DNA of 64,000 nt from Bacteroidales bacterium (GCA_017443025.1 JAFSPG010000016.1:124001-188000), one strand, 5' to 3'; shown: positions 1-9,243, counted from the first letter of the stretch. Program-made: numbers and translations. The notes: generated from the sequence alone by a model not told the origin.

Positions 1-271
1 ATGTTGTACCTTCCTTTGCGGCTTCGTCTTTGGAGGACTCCAGAAGCTGCATTGCGCGCTCAAGGTCATCGAGCACCGGGAGCAAACCCTTAATGGTGTC
101 GGCTGCAGCGTTGCTGACGATTTCCTTCCTCTGCTCCTCGTTGCGGAGACGGAAGGTGTTGAACTCGGCCAGAAGCTTAAGGTAATCGCTTTTCTCCTTT
201 GCGAGTTCTTCCTCAAGAGAGGCAATCCTGGCCTCTGTTTCCTCCTGTTTCTTATTCTTGGTTTTTGCCAT
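1..271 (-). CDS. grpE: GrpE nucleotide exchange factor, N-terminal part (cut by window edge)
   Basis: Reading the minus strand from the ATG at 271 gives 90 codons without a stop, running off the window. The product starts with a charged segment (MAKTKNKKQEETEARIASLE), followed by a helix containing LAEFNTFRLRNEEQRKEI and then LLPVLDDLERAM. These match the long coiled coil and the start of the head domain of GrpE, the nucleotide exchange factor of DnaK. Only the N-terminal half is visible, so the dimer head cannot be checked. In Bacteroidota dnaJ usually follows grpE, but that would lie outside the window. Possible minus-strand -7 elements (TATCTTTG at 375-368, TAATTTTG at 314-307) lie upstream. 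Confidence 0.9.
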   Translation of the reverse strand, partial: MAKTKNKKQEETEARIASLEEELAKEKSDYLKLLAEFNTFRLRNEEQRKEIVSNAAADTIKGLLPVLDDLERAMQLLESSKDEAAKEGTT

Positions 272-384
272 AATACCTTAATGATATATTGCTGTAAGCG
301 TTTCCACAAAATTACTGCCAAGCGTCATTTACTGACAGAATGGCAGATTCTTTATTCTTTGCGGCGACAAAGATACTCAACAGT

Positions 385-415
385 TTTGAAGAAAGGAGAA
401 TTATTCGTAAGTTTG
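385..415 (+). promoter_or_regulatory. Bacteroidota-type promoter of the 435-2249 gene
   Basis: TTTG at 385-388, a 19-bp spacer, then TAAGTTTG at 408-415. This fits the sigma-ABfr consensus TTTG-N19-21-TAnnTTTG. The start codon at 435 is about 20 bp downstream. Confidence 0.7.
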
Positions 416-434
416 AACTCCAAAAATCTGTCAG

Positions 435-2249
435 ATGAGGCGTTTCCTTGCGGTTTTAACATTATCAGCCGTACTGGCTCCCACCCTTTGGGCCAGGCGC
501 GTCGAAGGACGCGTCCACAGCGGATTGCGCCTGCTTTCCGGCATTATCGTAACTGACGGAGTCAATTTTACAAAGACAGGCCACGAAGGCACTTTCCGAC
601 TTGACGCCTCCGACGCAAATACATTCATCAGCGTTGTCGTTCCTGAAGGTTTCACCGTTCCGGAAGCCGGCTTTTTCCAGAGGCTGGAAGGCCGCCGCTG
701 GTTCGATTTCGACCTCAATCCTTCATTTGTTTCGAATGATTACACCCTTATGGCTTTATACGTCCCTGCTCCTGACGGCGATGACACTCTCGGAGTATTC
801 AGGCGTGAGATTATGCCTGCTCTTTCCGATGCAGCTCTTCGCCTGAGGATTGCCGGGAGGACGAACGCCTTGCTTTTCGGCCGGCCCTCAGCAGAAGAAT
901 TCAGTGAACTGAAAAAGACAAAAGTCCCTCTATACGGAGTGAAATCAGGCGGCAGGATGCCCGACAACTATGCCTTTTACCTTGGCTCTGAGCTAATCAT
1001 CGTATCTGATAATCCGCCCTTCATCGGCGGGCTGATTGGCAATGCCTCTAAAGATGCCGCCCTGATTATAGCTCTAAGCCAGCCCATGTATTCGATGGAT
1101 GATGGCGGAGCCTCTATCATTGAAGCCGTTAAAGGCAGGAAGGTGGATTTTATAAGCGGCTACGAAAGGCGCAGACACAATACCATTTTTAACGACAGCA
1201 TTGAAGAACACGTAATTCCTTCGCTGTGCGGAGCCTCCTGGGAGGATACCCGTTCATCTGACGGCAGCCCTCGCGGGTTCTCGCTTTTCAGACATGGCGC
1301 CAAAGGACTTGAATGGCAGATTTGCAACATCGGAGCCGCTCCAGATTTGCAGTTCGAAGTCATCACTCCAGGAGGGAATGCAAAGTATCCCTCGGAACTC
1401 CTTGTAAGAGTCTGGGATTACGATTCCAAATGGGAAATCTCCTGGGCACAGGACGGAGCCTCTATGGGCAAAATGAAGGAAATTGAGCCGGGGCTTCTGG
1501 CTGCCACCCCCGGGCGCTATGCCAAAGAGGCCCAAATCAAAGTGACCGACCGTTTCGGAGCGGTGCGCCTTGCTGACGCAAATCTGAAAGAGCATCCCGA
1601 GATGTCCGAGAGCTTCAGCGTCCGCGACAAGACGGAAGCTCAGTTTTACGCCGAAGTATTTTCAGCCATCGGAAGGGGAGTCTCCACCCTCGGATTCAAT
1701 CTCCAGCTGACTTCTTCAGGTTCGGTGATTCTTTGCCGCGACAGTTATCCCCGCTACAGCGATGCTCCAGGCGGCATACGCGCAGCCGACCTTATAAGGA
1801 AAGTCGAGGCCTACACTTTAGGGAAAGGCCTTTCGCCCAGGCGCTATACTTTCTCCGTCAACAGCGGCTCCGGAGTCGGTGAAGGCAAGGTGTGGCCGGA
1901 ATTCCGCAAATTCGCAGATGCCTGCTGCAATGTATTGATGGATGCAGGACTCGGCGAGAGGCTCATGGTGGCCAGCTTCGACGACCGGCTCCTTAACTAT
2001 CTTCATTCCTCCCGTCCCGAGCTTGAACTTATGTACTATATCGACGCCGAATCCGGTGAATACAAGGATTATATGGGCGTTCTGGATTTCAAGCCGAACT
2101 GGCTTTCCATTCAGTATGAAATCCTCAGCCCCGAGACTGCGGAAAAAGCCAGGAAAGACGGAATCAGCATAGCTGTGTGGGATATAAGTTCTGACGAATT
2201 TGCCCGCGAGGCCAGAAAGGCCGGCGCCGACGCTTTGATTAAAGACTGA
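435..2249 (+). CDS. Secreted metallophosphoesterase-like/GDPD-like fusion, probably catalytically inactive
   Basis: 604 aa with a signal peptide (about residues 1-20). Residues 23-70 (GIIVTDGVNFTKT) resemble the N-terminal beta domain of Bacteroidota calcineurin-like phosphoesterases. Residues 130-285 align with the catalytic domain, and 290-385 with its C-terminal domain (VRVWDYDSKWEISW, VTDRFGAV). Residues 400-604 resemble glycerophosphodiester phosphodiesterase (VASFDDRLL at 512-520, GADALI near the end). The expected metal ligands are missing. The phosphoesterase GHTH motif reads GYER (FISGYERRRHN, 239-249), and the His before the conserved Pro is Gln (SQP, 215-217). In the GDPD part I find no N-terminal HRG, the ExD site reads GFN (420-422) and the following HD site reads CRD. 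I infer a secreted binding or structural pseudoenzyme. mazG follows 2 bp downstream. Confidence 0.7.
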   Translation: MRRFLAVLTLSAVLAPTLWARRVEGRVHSGLRLLSGIIVTDGVNFTKTGHEGTFRLDASDANTFISVVVPEGFTVPEAGFFQRLEGRRWFDFDLNPSFVSNDYTLMALYVPAPDGDDTLGVFRREIMPALSDAALRLRIAGRTNALLFGRPSAEEFSELKKTKVPLYGVKSGGRMPDNYAFYLGSELIIVSDNPPFIGGLIGNASKDAALIIALSQPMYSMDDGGASIIEAVKGRKVDFISGYERRRHNTIFNDSIEEHVIPSLCGASWEDTRSSDGSPRGFSLFRHGAKGLEWQICNIGAAPDLQFEVITPGGNAKYPSELLVRVWDYDSKWEISWAQDGASMGKMKEIEPGLLAATPGRYAKEAQIKVTDRFGAVRLADANLKEHPEMSESFSVRDKTEAQFYAEVFSAIGRGVSTLGFNLQLTSSGSVILCRDSYPRYSDAPGGIRAADLIRKVEAYTLGKGLSPRRYTFSVNSGSGVGEGKVWPEFRKFADACCNVLMDAGLGERLMVASFDDRLLNYLHSSRPELELMYYIDAESGEYKDYMGVLDFKPNWLSIQYEILSPETAEKARKDGISIAVWDISSDEFAREARKAGADALIKD

Positions 2250-2251
2250 CA

Positions 2252-3112
2252 ATGCATACAAGAGAAGAAAAAATGGAGGCCTTCGGCCGGATACTCGACG
2301 TCATGGATAAACTCCGCGCCGAGTGCCCCTGGAACCGCGCCCAGACCGTCGATACCCTCCGCCCTATGACTATCGAGGAGGTTTACGAGCTCAGCGATGC
2401 CGTTATGGCTCACAGCGACGATGACCTTAAGAAGGAGCTCGGCGACGTACTCCTGCACATCGTTTTTTACAGCAAGATTGCGGAGCAGGAAGGGAAGTAC
2501 GACATAGCCGATGTAATTGACCGCCTCTGTGAAAAGATGATTTTCCGCCACCCTCACGTTTTTGCCGAGGGCGGCGACAAACTGACTCCCGAGCAGGTAT
2601 CCGAGAATTGGGAGATGATTAAAACGAAGGAGAAGGGAGGCAATAAACGTGTCCTTTCGGGCATTCCGGCTTCCACCCCATCTCTGCTGAAAGCCTTGTC
2701 GATGCAGGATAAGGCCCGTGGCGTTGGCTTCGACTGGGAGAAGCCCGAACAGGTCTGGGACAAAGTGAAGGAGGAGATTTCGGAATTCGAGGCCGAGACC
2801 AAGGCCATGGCCGCCGAAGATGGTCACGTGGATCCGGCAGTACTCGCGCCGGATGCGGCATCTTCCGAGGCCTTCAAGAAGGCCTATGCCCGCGCCCAAG
2901 GCGAGCTTGGCGACCTTCTTTTCGCCCTCATCAACGCCGCCCGCCTTTACGGGCTCAATCCCGATACGGCCCTGCAGAGCACCTGTGCCAAATTCCAGCG
3001 CCGATTCACCTACCTCGAGGAGCAGACCCTCCGCAAGGGCCGCAACCTCTCCGACATGACCCTCGCCGAGATGGATGCCATCTGGGACGAGGCGAAAGCC
3101 TTGGGTTTATAA
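2252..3112 (+). CDS. mazG: MazG nucleoside triphosphate pyrophosphohydrolase
   Basis: 286 aa, close to the usual MazG length of about 260-280. The all-alpha NTP-PPase domain begins at residue 10 with the motif LRAECPWNRAQT. Metal-binding acidic motifs follow: EEVYEL near residue 42 and KELGDVLLHIVFYSKIAEQ further on. A second MazG repeat in the C-terminal half contains QGELGDLLFALINAARL. MazG hydrolyses NTPs to NMP and pyrophosphate, cleans damaged nucleotides from the pool and can affect ppGpp. A family-atypical stretch (about 185-205, rich in Ala, Glu and Asp) sits before the second repeat. It starts 2 bp after the upstream stop codon, so co-transcription is likely although the functions look unrelated. 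Confidence 0.95.
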   Translation: MHTREEKMEAFGRILDVMDKLRAECPWNRAQTVDTLRPMTIEEVYELSDAVMAHSDDDLKKELGDVLLHIVFYSKIAEQEGKYDIADVIDRLCEKMIFRHPHVFAEGGDKLTPEQVSENWEMIKTKEKGGNKRVLSGIPASTPSLLKALSMQDKARGVGFDWEKPEQVWDKVKEEISEFEAETKAMAAEDGHVDPAVLAPDAASSEAFKKAYARAQGELGDLLFALINAARLYGLNPDTALQSTCAKFQRRFTYLEEQTLRKGRNLSDMTLAEMDAIWDEAKALGL

Positions 3113-3120
3113 ATATTGGA

Positions 3121-3241
3121 TAATCAACTGTCCCATTTTAAACCCATGGCCACCCTCGGCCATGTAAGAGGGAGGGGCCCAACCGTCAGGTTGGGAGGGG
3201 TCGAACGAAGTGAGACGGTTGTAAAATGGGATAGTTGATTA
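3121..3241. repeat. 121-bp palindromic element with nested hairpins (MITE-like)
   Basis: Terminal inverted repeats of 20 bp, with one mismatch: AATCAACTGTCCCATTTTA at 3122-3140 and TAAAATGGGATAGTTGATT at 3222-3240, plus a t/a pair at 3121/3241. Inside are two further hairpins, CATGGCC/GGCCATG (about 3145-3164) and CCCAACC/GGTTGGG (about 3178-3195). CAACCGTC near 3180 can also pair with GACGGTTG near 3214. The overall fold is a cloverleaf. It fills the gap between mazG and the metal ATPase gene. No coding capacity is visible. Confidence 0.75.
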
Positions 3242-3252
3242 GAAAATTTGAT

Positions 3253-5148
3253 ATGGAACACGAACATCATCATCACCATAGCGAACACAGGGGGCCAGTA
3301 ATCAGGATTGCCCTCGCCGCCATATTTCTTGGCGCGGCCATCGCCGTCGAAAAATTCACCGACCTTACCACCCTGCAACTCCTTCCCGTCTATCTCATCC
3401 CATATCTGATAGCAGGCGCCGACACCATTAAGGAAGCAATCGAAGGTCTTATGCACGGCGACGCCCTCGACGAGAATTTCCTGATGACCATTGCCACCCT
3501 CGGCGCCCTGGCTATAGGCTTTCTCCCCGGCGGCGAGGCCCAGTATCCCGAGGCGGTATTCGTGATGCTCTTCTTCCAGATAGGAGAATTATTTGAAGGA
3601 ATCGCCGAAGGACGCAGCCGCAAGGCCGTAGCCCATCTCAGCGAAATCCGCCCCGAAAGCGCCAACCTCGCCGAGGGCAAGGGATTCAGAACCGTACCGG
3701 CCGCTTCGCTAAGGGCCGGCGACGTCATCCTCATCCGCCCCGGCGAAAAAGTCCCCTCCGACGGAACAGTACTCGAGGGCTCATCCGGAATGAATACCCT
3801 CGCCATCACCGGCGAGAGCATTCCACGCGACGTAGCGCCGGGCGATACGGTACTATCCGGCTTTGTTAACGGAGCCGGCGCCCTGACCGTCAAGGTAACT
3901 ACTCCATATGAAGATTCCACCGCCGCCAGAATACTCAGGCTGGTCGAGGATTCCGCCTCAAGAAAATCGTCAAGGGAGAAGTTCATCACCCGTTTTGCCA
4001 AGGTGTATACTCCTATTGTCGTCGCCCTGGCCGTGCTACTCGCCATAATCCCGACTCTTTTCGGCGGCGAATTCACCCGCTGGCTTTACAACGCCTTGAC
4101 CTTCCTTATCGTATCCTGCCCCTGCGCACTTGTGATATCCGTCCCGCTTGCCTTCTTCGGAGGCATAGGGGCTGCATCACGCAAAGGCATACTCATCAAA
4201 GGTTCCAATTATCTTGAACTGCTCTCAAAACCGGATACTATAGTCTTCGACAAGACCGGAACCCTTACCAAAGGAGTGTTTACAGTTACCGCCGTACATC
4301 CCGAAACTCTGCCCGAAAAGGAATTGCTCCATCTCGCGGCCCACGTTGAGAGGCACTCTACGCATCCCATAGCCGCATCTCTTCTAGCAGCATATCCAGA
4401 TGAGGCCGACGAATGTCTGGTTTCAAGTCACGAGGCCGTTCCCGGCAAAGGCACCAAAGCCCTCGTGAACGGTAAAACCGTGGCGGTAGGAAATCAGTCT
4501 CTGATGGAAGAAGTAGGCGCGGCCTGGCACCACTGCAGCCACGACGAGGGCACTGTCATTCACGTCGCGGTGGATGGGGAATATATGGGCCACATCCTGA
4601 TTTCAGATACTGTAAAGGAAGAGGCTCAAGGAGCCGTCACCGCACTGAAAGGCCTCGGCCTCAGGCAGGCAGTAATGCTTACCGGAGATGCCTCCGAAGT
4701 AGCTGAATCAGTTGCCGCCCGGACCAATATGGATGAAGTACATTCAGGCCTTCTTCCTCAAGACAAAGTGACTAAGCTTGAAGAGATAATGAAGGCGGCG
4801 GAAGGCCCCGTGGCCTTTGTGGGCGACGGAATGAATGACGCTCCGGTGCTTTCCCGCGCCGATGTGGGCGTCGCCATGGGAGCCATAGGCAGCGCCGCTG
4901 CCATCGAGGCGGCCGATGTCGTCATCATGAACGACGACCTCTCCTCGCTCCCGGCAGCCGTCAGAATCAGCCGCAAGACTCTCCGTATAGCCTCAAGCAA
5001 CATCGCCTTTGCCATCGGCGTCAAAGTCGCCGTCCTCCTCCTCGCCGCCTTCGGCCTTGCCACCATGTGGATGGCCGTCTTCGCCGACGTCGGCGTCACC
5101 GTCCTCGCCGTTCTCAACTCCTTCCGCACCCTAAGCGCCGGGAAATAG
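3253..5148 (+). CDS. P1B-type heavy-metal-translocating ATPase (Zn/Cd/Pb type)
   Basis: 631 aa from the ATG at 3253. A TTG at 3235 in frame would lie inside the palindromic element and is rejected. The N-terminus is His-rich (MEHEHHHHHSEH), a likely metal-binding tail replacing the CxxC HMA domain, which is absent. Hallmarks in order are TGES in the actuator domain, CPC (C289-P-C291) in the transport helix, DKTGT with the phosphorylated Asp at about 333, the HP motif (STHPIA) of the nucleotide domain, and GDGMND at about 524-529. About eight membrane segments are expected. CPC with a His-rich tail suggests export of Zn, Cd or Pb. Specificity is inferred from family resemblance (ZntA/CadA), not shown. 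Confidence 0.93.
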   Translation: MEHEHHHHHSEHRGPVIRIALAAIFLGAAIAVEKFTDLTTLQLLPVYLIPYLIAGADTIKEAIEGLMHGDALDENFLMTIATLGALAIGFLPGGEAQYPEAVFVMLFFQIGELFEGIAEGRSRKAVAHLSEIRPESANLAEGKGFRTVPAASLRAGDVILIRPGEKVPSDGTVLEGSSGMNTLAITGESIPRDVAPGDTVLSGFVNGAGALTVKVTTPYEDSTAARILRLVEDSASRKSSREKFITRFAKVYTPIVVALAVLLAIIPTLFGGEFTRWLYNALTFLIVSCPCALVISVPLAFFGGIGAASRKGILIKGSNYLELLSKPDTIVFDKTGTLTKGVFTVTAVHPETLPEKELLHLAAHVERHSTHPIAASLLAAYPDEADECLVSSHEAVPGKGTKALVNGKTVAVGNQSLMEEVGAAWHHCSHDEGTVIHVAVDGEYMGHILISDTVKEEAQGAVTALKGLGLRQAVMLTGDASEVAESVAARTNMDEVHSGLLPQDKVTKLEEIMKAAEGPVAFVGDGMNDAPVLSRADVGVAMGAIGSAAAIEAADVVIMNDDLSSLPAAVRISRKTLRIASSNIAFAIGVKVAVLLLAAFGLATMWMAVFADVGVTVLAVLNSFRTLSAGK

Positions 5149-5184
5149 GAAAATTGCGGGGGAATGCGTACCTTTGCGAGGTTT

Positions 5185-6225
5185 ATGAGAAAGGGAAAGC
5201 TTATCCTGTCAATGATTCTGCTGTTTTGCCTGATGCCGGCCCTGGCGCAGGAGGCGGATTCGTTGTCAGTGGCAGGCCCCGAGACGGCATCTGTGGCCGC
5301 AAAGCCGCAGAGGACTTTCTGGCAGAAAGTGGGGGACTGGGGAATAGTCCATTTCTTCTCCGACTACGACTCCACATATTTCGATTTCCCGGCCAAAAAA
5401 TGGTCGCTCAAACTCACCACCAACCTTGCAGGGGCAGCCATCAGCATCAAGGGCAAGGGCGACGACGAAGGAAAGGTCTTCCGCTCCTGGCTCTCGTCCG
5501 ACAGCAAAATCACCCACACCCTTACTCTCGGATACAAGAGTTACGCGATTTCCTACACCTTCTTCCCTTACACCACAAAATCGCACGACTCGCGATTCTC
5601 ATTCACGATGTACGGCAACCCCATCTGCTTCGATATCGCATATAACAAGATACATTCATTCGCCGGTTATTCCACTGACAGCGCAGGCGAACGCTTTGAC
5701 ATCCCTTACGAGTGGGCATCGATGAATATTTTGAACATAAATGCCTTCTACGTATTCAACCATAAGCATTATTCCTTCCCCTCCAGCGTCGACCAGACCT
5801 ATATCCAGAAAAAGAATTCAGGCAGTGCAATAGCCGGCATCACATATACCCGCAATCAGACCGACGTGCCCTATCTTGGGGTTGGAGATGCATCCCTTTC
5901 AGTAAATGCCAAACTCATCGCCCTCGGAGGCGGATACGGATATACATATGTGCCCGGAGAAAACTGGCAGATGATGCTGATGCTGATGCCTAAACTCGTC
6001 TTCTACGACAGTTCATCTCTTACCCACGGCCACTACAACATATCCCATACCTTCACAAAGCCCCAGTTCATGTTCACGGGGCACTTTGCCGTAGTACATT
6101 GGTTCAGCGGCAGTTTTGTGGCGCTCACGGCTTCTGCCGACGGTTATCGAGTAGGTAACATTTCCGGGCTCAGACTGTTTCAGTATCAGTGGCAGGCCCG
6201 TCTGCACTTTGGGGTGCAATTCTAG
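5185..6225 (+). CDS. DUF4421 family secreted or outer-membrane protein
   Basis: 346 aa from the ATG at 5185. That start gives a clean signal peptide (MRKGKLILSMILLFCLMPALAQ). An upstream in-frame ATG at 5164 is less likely because a TACCTTTG promoter-like element (5169-5176) would lie inside the coding region. The mature protein has YDSTYFDFPAKKWSLKL followed by alternating aromatic and hydrophobic strands. It ends in Phe (WQARLHFGVQF), typical of outer-membrane beta barrels. This fits DUF4421, a Bacteroidota family without a known function. It begins about 36 bp after the metal ATPase and may be co-transcribed. No enzymatic motif is visible. Confidence 0.75.
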   Translation: MRKGKLILSMILLFCLMPALAQEADSLSVAGPETASVAAKPQRTFWQKVGDWGIVHFFSDYDSTYFDFPAKKWSLKLTTNLAGAAISIKGKGDDEGKVFRSWLSSDSKITHTLTLGYKSYAISYTFFPYTTKSHDSRFSFTMYGNPICFDIAYNKIHSFAGYSTDSAGERFDIPYEWASMNILNINAFYVFNHKHYSFPSSVDQTYIQKKNSGSAIAGITYTRNQTDVPYLGVGDASLSVNAKLIALGGGYGYTYVPGENWQMMLMLMPKLVFYDSSSLTHGHYNISHTFTKPQFMFTGHFAVVHWFSGSFVALTASADGYRVGNISGLRLFQYQWQARLHFGVQF

Positions 6226-6228
6226 ATT

Positions 6229-9200
6229 TTATTGTTCCGAAAAGAATTTCAGGACGGTGTCGAAGAGTGTCTGGCGCTGCTCCGCGTCGGTCACTGTCTC
6301 GAGCGGGAAGCCGAAACTCACCACCTTGTAACCTTCTGCCTTGTAAGCCACGGCTGCTCCTATGCTGGAATCAGTGTATCGCAGTATCTGGGCGGCGGTT
6401 TTCTGAGCCGCCGCAAGACCGTCCGGGCTTTCAGCGCATAGAATTTCTTCGCTCGGAGTATTCTGGAACGAAGCTCTTATGCCTCTGGTAAAGAATACAC
6501 GGTTGAGGCCACCTTCCACAGCTCCGCTCCTGCAGGCGCTGTTGCGGATATACCTGTAACCGAGCACATTCTGCGCGAAGCGCTTGGAGTCCTCCCTCTC
6601 AAGAGAGTCTATGGATACCCTGTACACCTTCGACCAGATATCAGTGGCGATATAGGCTCCGGAAACGAGGAGATTCTTCCCTTCGGAAGTAACCTTCGTG
6701 AGACGTTTCTTGAGGGCTGGAGTGAATACGGTAAACCTGTCGGGAGAGGCCCCGGCCCTGCCGGGAGAGACGGTAACCTGCTTGCCGCAGATTAAATCTA
6801 CCATTGCTATATCGGACGGAAGTTCATCGCTGCAGAAGGCATCGGCGCTCTCTGAATAGAAGCTGCAGCCGGCGGCCATGAAAGCATTGCCGTGGACGAA
6901 AGGATAATCGAAGGTGTTGCCGGCGTACTGTTTTCCGGCCTCGTCGGTGAATGAGGCCCCGAAACCGGGATTGTCGTCGTCCTCCCAGGGCTGATTGCGG
7001 TGGAATTCGAACATCTGACCTATGTGGCTGATATCCTTCATATAGGGGACTCCGCCGTCGATTTTAGTATTGAAGCCGGCATACTGAGGAGTGTCGAAGC
7101 TTGCAGGGGCGGAAACTCTTGTGAAATTATTCACAACCATCACTGTCTTTCCACTGCTCTTTTCAGGGATACCTGCGCTGAGGGTTTCGGAAGGGAAACT
7201 CCGTCCGCCTGCATTGAAGGCGCGTACCTGGAAGGAATAGATATGACCTTTCTGAAGTACAACGGAAGTGCTGATATGTCCGTTCTGCCTGACAGGATTT
7301 TCGAGTATCGCACCCTGGTCCCAGGCTCCGTCGTCGACTTTCGTGTAAATGATGTAGCCGGTGGGGCGGGCCGTCTCCTCGAGCGGGTCGTCTGTTGGTT
7401 TCCAGCTCAGAATTGCAGTATTGTTCTGTCCCGGCCTTACGCTGAAGGAGTTTACCGGCAGAGGCTGAACTGAATAGGGGCAGCCGTAACGGGAACTCAG
7501 GAACTTCAGCATTCCTTTATATACTGCACGGCTCACCGTAAAGCGGAACGAAGGGTCAAGCCCGTACTTCATGTCGGCGAAATTCTGATGCGACAGGGTT
7601 TCAAGGATGATGCAGGGAACGAAGGATGTGCGGGATTCGCTGTAAGAGCGGTCCCAGATCTGGCGCCTTGACCACTCAGGCTCGAAGGTGGCACGTATGT
7701 CGTTGCACACCTGGGTCTGCACGAAGTCGGCATATTCCCTGGCGGCAATGCGGTCGCCGCCGCCGGGATATCTCCTCTTTCCTTCGCACTTGAGTGAATA
7801 AATCGCAAGAGTGCCGATGATTGAATCATTGGGACTTGTACCTGCGTCGGAATGGAAGGCCAGGGCGGCGTCGAAAGGGATACCCAATCCCAGGGAATCG
7901 GGATTGGCCATCGACCCGCCGGCCATGTGGCCCACCCAGGCGCCCCTTATGCCGAAGTCGCTGGTATAGTCGTTGTCGTAGCGCTGAAGAAGTTTGGAAT
8001 CTACGCCAGCATATTGCATGCTGTAAATCGCTCCCTCAAGATAGGCAGGCAGACCTGAAGTGGTCCACTCCTCGCTGGGTTCATCGTCGCAGCCACGGGC
8101 AATCTTTCCCATTCCGCCGCCGAAGCGAACTGCGTCGGCCGACACGGCCTGGTCGCTTTCGCCTTTATTGCTCAAGGTGACCCCATACTTGCCGTCCGGG
8201 CCGAACTCGAAGGTGCCGAGGTAAATCCAGGTGCCGCCACCCATTTTCTGGTTGACTATGAAACTGGTGGCTCCGCCACGGTGCTGTACGGTGTAATGGG
8301 CCTTGGCAGTGCTGTTATTCAAAGTCTTGTAGGATACATACACTGCATATTCTCCACGGGTTTCGAATGACGGCTCCCAGGTTGCCGTTGCCGAGCCTTT
8401 GCGGTCGCAGTCAATCTTGCGTGCCGTACCCATGCGGAAGGGATTGTCGCTTCCGAGGTAAACTTTCTTTATATCTGCGAAGCCGGTTCCGGCGTCCTTC
8501 CACCTGCCTTTTTCATAGTAGAAACCGTGCTTCCTCAGAGTTCCGTCGGCCTCATCTGCAAAAGACAGGTCGTTGTCGCATACGATTTCCCTCCACTGGG
8601 TATCCCTTTCACGTGGGGTCATTACATAGGCTCCGGCGTTTTCAAGCATAGGAATGAGGAAGGGGAGTACGTAGCTCTGGGTGTAGGCGTCTTCCACCGT
8701 CATGTAAGTCGGGGCTCTCTGCCATTCCCATCTTCTCTCGGCCGCTTCAAAATAACGTCCGTGGCTTTGCCACACGGCCAGATGCCGGCCGCTGAGCCCC
8801 TCCTGGAAATTCTGCCCGTTCTCCTGATAAACAATTGTCCTTCCCCGGTGGTCTGTTTCCCGGTGGATGGTGTACGGGGGAGTACCGTCGTTGCCTGCTT
8901 CCGTTACTACAAGTTCGTCGAAAGGCTGTGTCTTGCAGAAAATCTTGCCTATGCTGTAGCCGCGGTACGAGGCAGGGAAGAGGCTCTGGAGTGTCTGGCG
9001 GAACCATTTTATATCTCCCTTGCGCCAGGGAACTTCACCGAGGCTGCCCGTAAAGTGGAAGTCGAGGGCCTTGCCGCGTTTCGAGACTGATTTAAGCTTG
9101 AGTTCGGCGTGTACGGACGTCCTTTCGGTCAGCAGAACCGACAGGGAGTCGCAGGCTTCCGCGAAGGCGGAATTGATGCGCCTCTGTGCCGCTGCAGGCA

Positions 9201-9243
9201 GAACGCAGAGCAGAATCAGTATTGCAAGCAGGCTTCTTCTCAT
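6229..9243 (-). CDS. Secreted golvesin-domain protein with amidase-like segments and FN3 domain
   Basis: 1004 aa with a signal peptide (cut after AAAQ, residue 20). Residues 150-215 (HLAVWQSHGRYFE, ENAGAYVMTPRERD) look like the first half of an N-acetylmuramoyl-L-alanine amidase (Amidase_3) fold. A golvesin C-terminal domain (about 255-380, YAVYVSYKTLNNSTAKAHYT) follows. The second amidase half is about 400-590, with AFHSDAG (His464) and IILETLSHQNFADM (Glu548). A fibronectin type III domain covers about 605-700. The C-terminal 300 residues are of unknown type. Relatives are often annotated as xanthan lyase, which I do not trust. A periplasmic or surface peptidoglycan hydrolase is the best inference. 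It is the last gene of a minus operon. Confidence 0.72.
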   Translation of the reverse strand: MRRSLLAILILLCVLPAAAQRRINSAFAEACDSLSVLLTERTSVHAELKLKSVSKRGKALDFHFTGSLGEVPWRKGDIKWFRQTLQSLFPASYRGYSIGKIFCKTQPFDELVVTEAGNDGTPPYTIHRETDHRGRTIVYQENGQNFQEGLSGRHLAVWQSHGRYFEAAERRWEWQRAPTYMTVEDAYTQSYVLPFLIPMLENAGAYVMTPRERDTQWREIVCDNDLSFADEADGTLRKHGFYYEKGRWKDAGTGFADIKKVYLGSDNPFRMGTARKIDCDRKGSATATWEPSFETRGEYAVYVSYKTLNNSTAKAHYTVQHRGGATSFIVNQKMGGGTWIYLGTFEFGPDGKYGVTLSNKGESDQAVSADAVRFGGGMGKIARGCDDEPSEEWTTSGLPAYLEGAIYSMQYAGVDSKLLQRYDNDYTSDFGIRGAWVGHMAGGSMANPDSLGLGIPFDAALAFHSDAGTSPNDSIIGTLAIYSLKCEGKRRYPGGGDRIAAREYADFVQTQVCNDIRATFEPEWSRRQIWDRSYSESRTSFVPCIILETLSHQNFADMKYGLDPSFRFTVSRAVYKGMLKFLSSRYGCPYSVQPLPVNSFSVRPGQNNTAILSWKPTDDPLEETARPTGYIIYTKVDDGAWDQGAILENPVRQNGHISTSVVLQKGHIYSFQVRAFNAGGRSFPSETLSAGIPEKSSGKTVMVVNNFTRVSAPASFDTPQYAGFNTKIDGGVPYMKDISHIGQMFEFHRNQPWEDDDNPGFGASFTDEAGKQYAGNTFDYPFVHGNAFMAAGCSFYSESADAFCSDELPSDIAMVDLICGKQVTVSPGRAGASPDRFTVFTPALKKRLTKVTSEGKNLLVSGAYIATDIWSKVYRVSIDSLEREDSKRFAQNVLGYRYIRNSACRSGAVEGGLNRVFFTRGIRASFQNTPSEEILCAESPDGLAAAQKTAAQILRYTDSSIGAAVAYKAEGYKVVSFGFPLETVTDAEQRQTLFDTVLKFFSEQ

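Noticed and set aside
3235..3252. TTG start adding six residues (MIRKFD) to the metal ATPase
   Set aside because: It lies within the palindromic element; the ATG at 3253 gives the His-rich start and needs no unusual codon.
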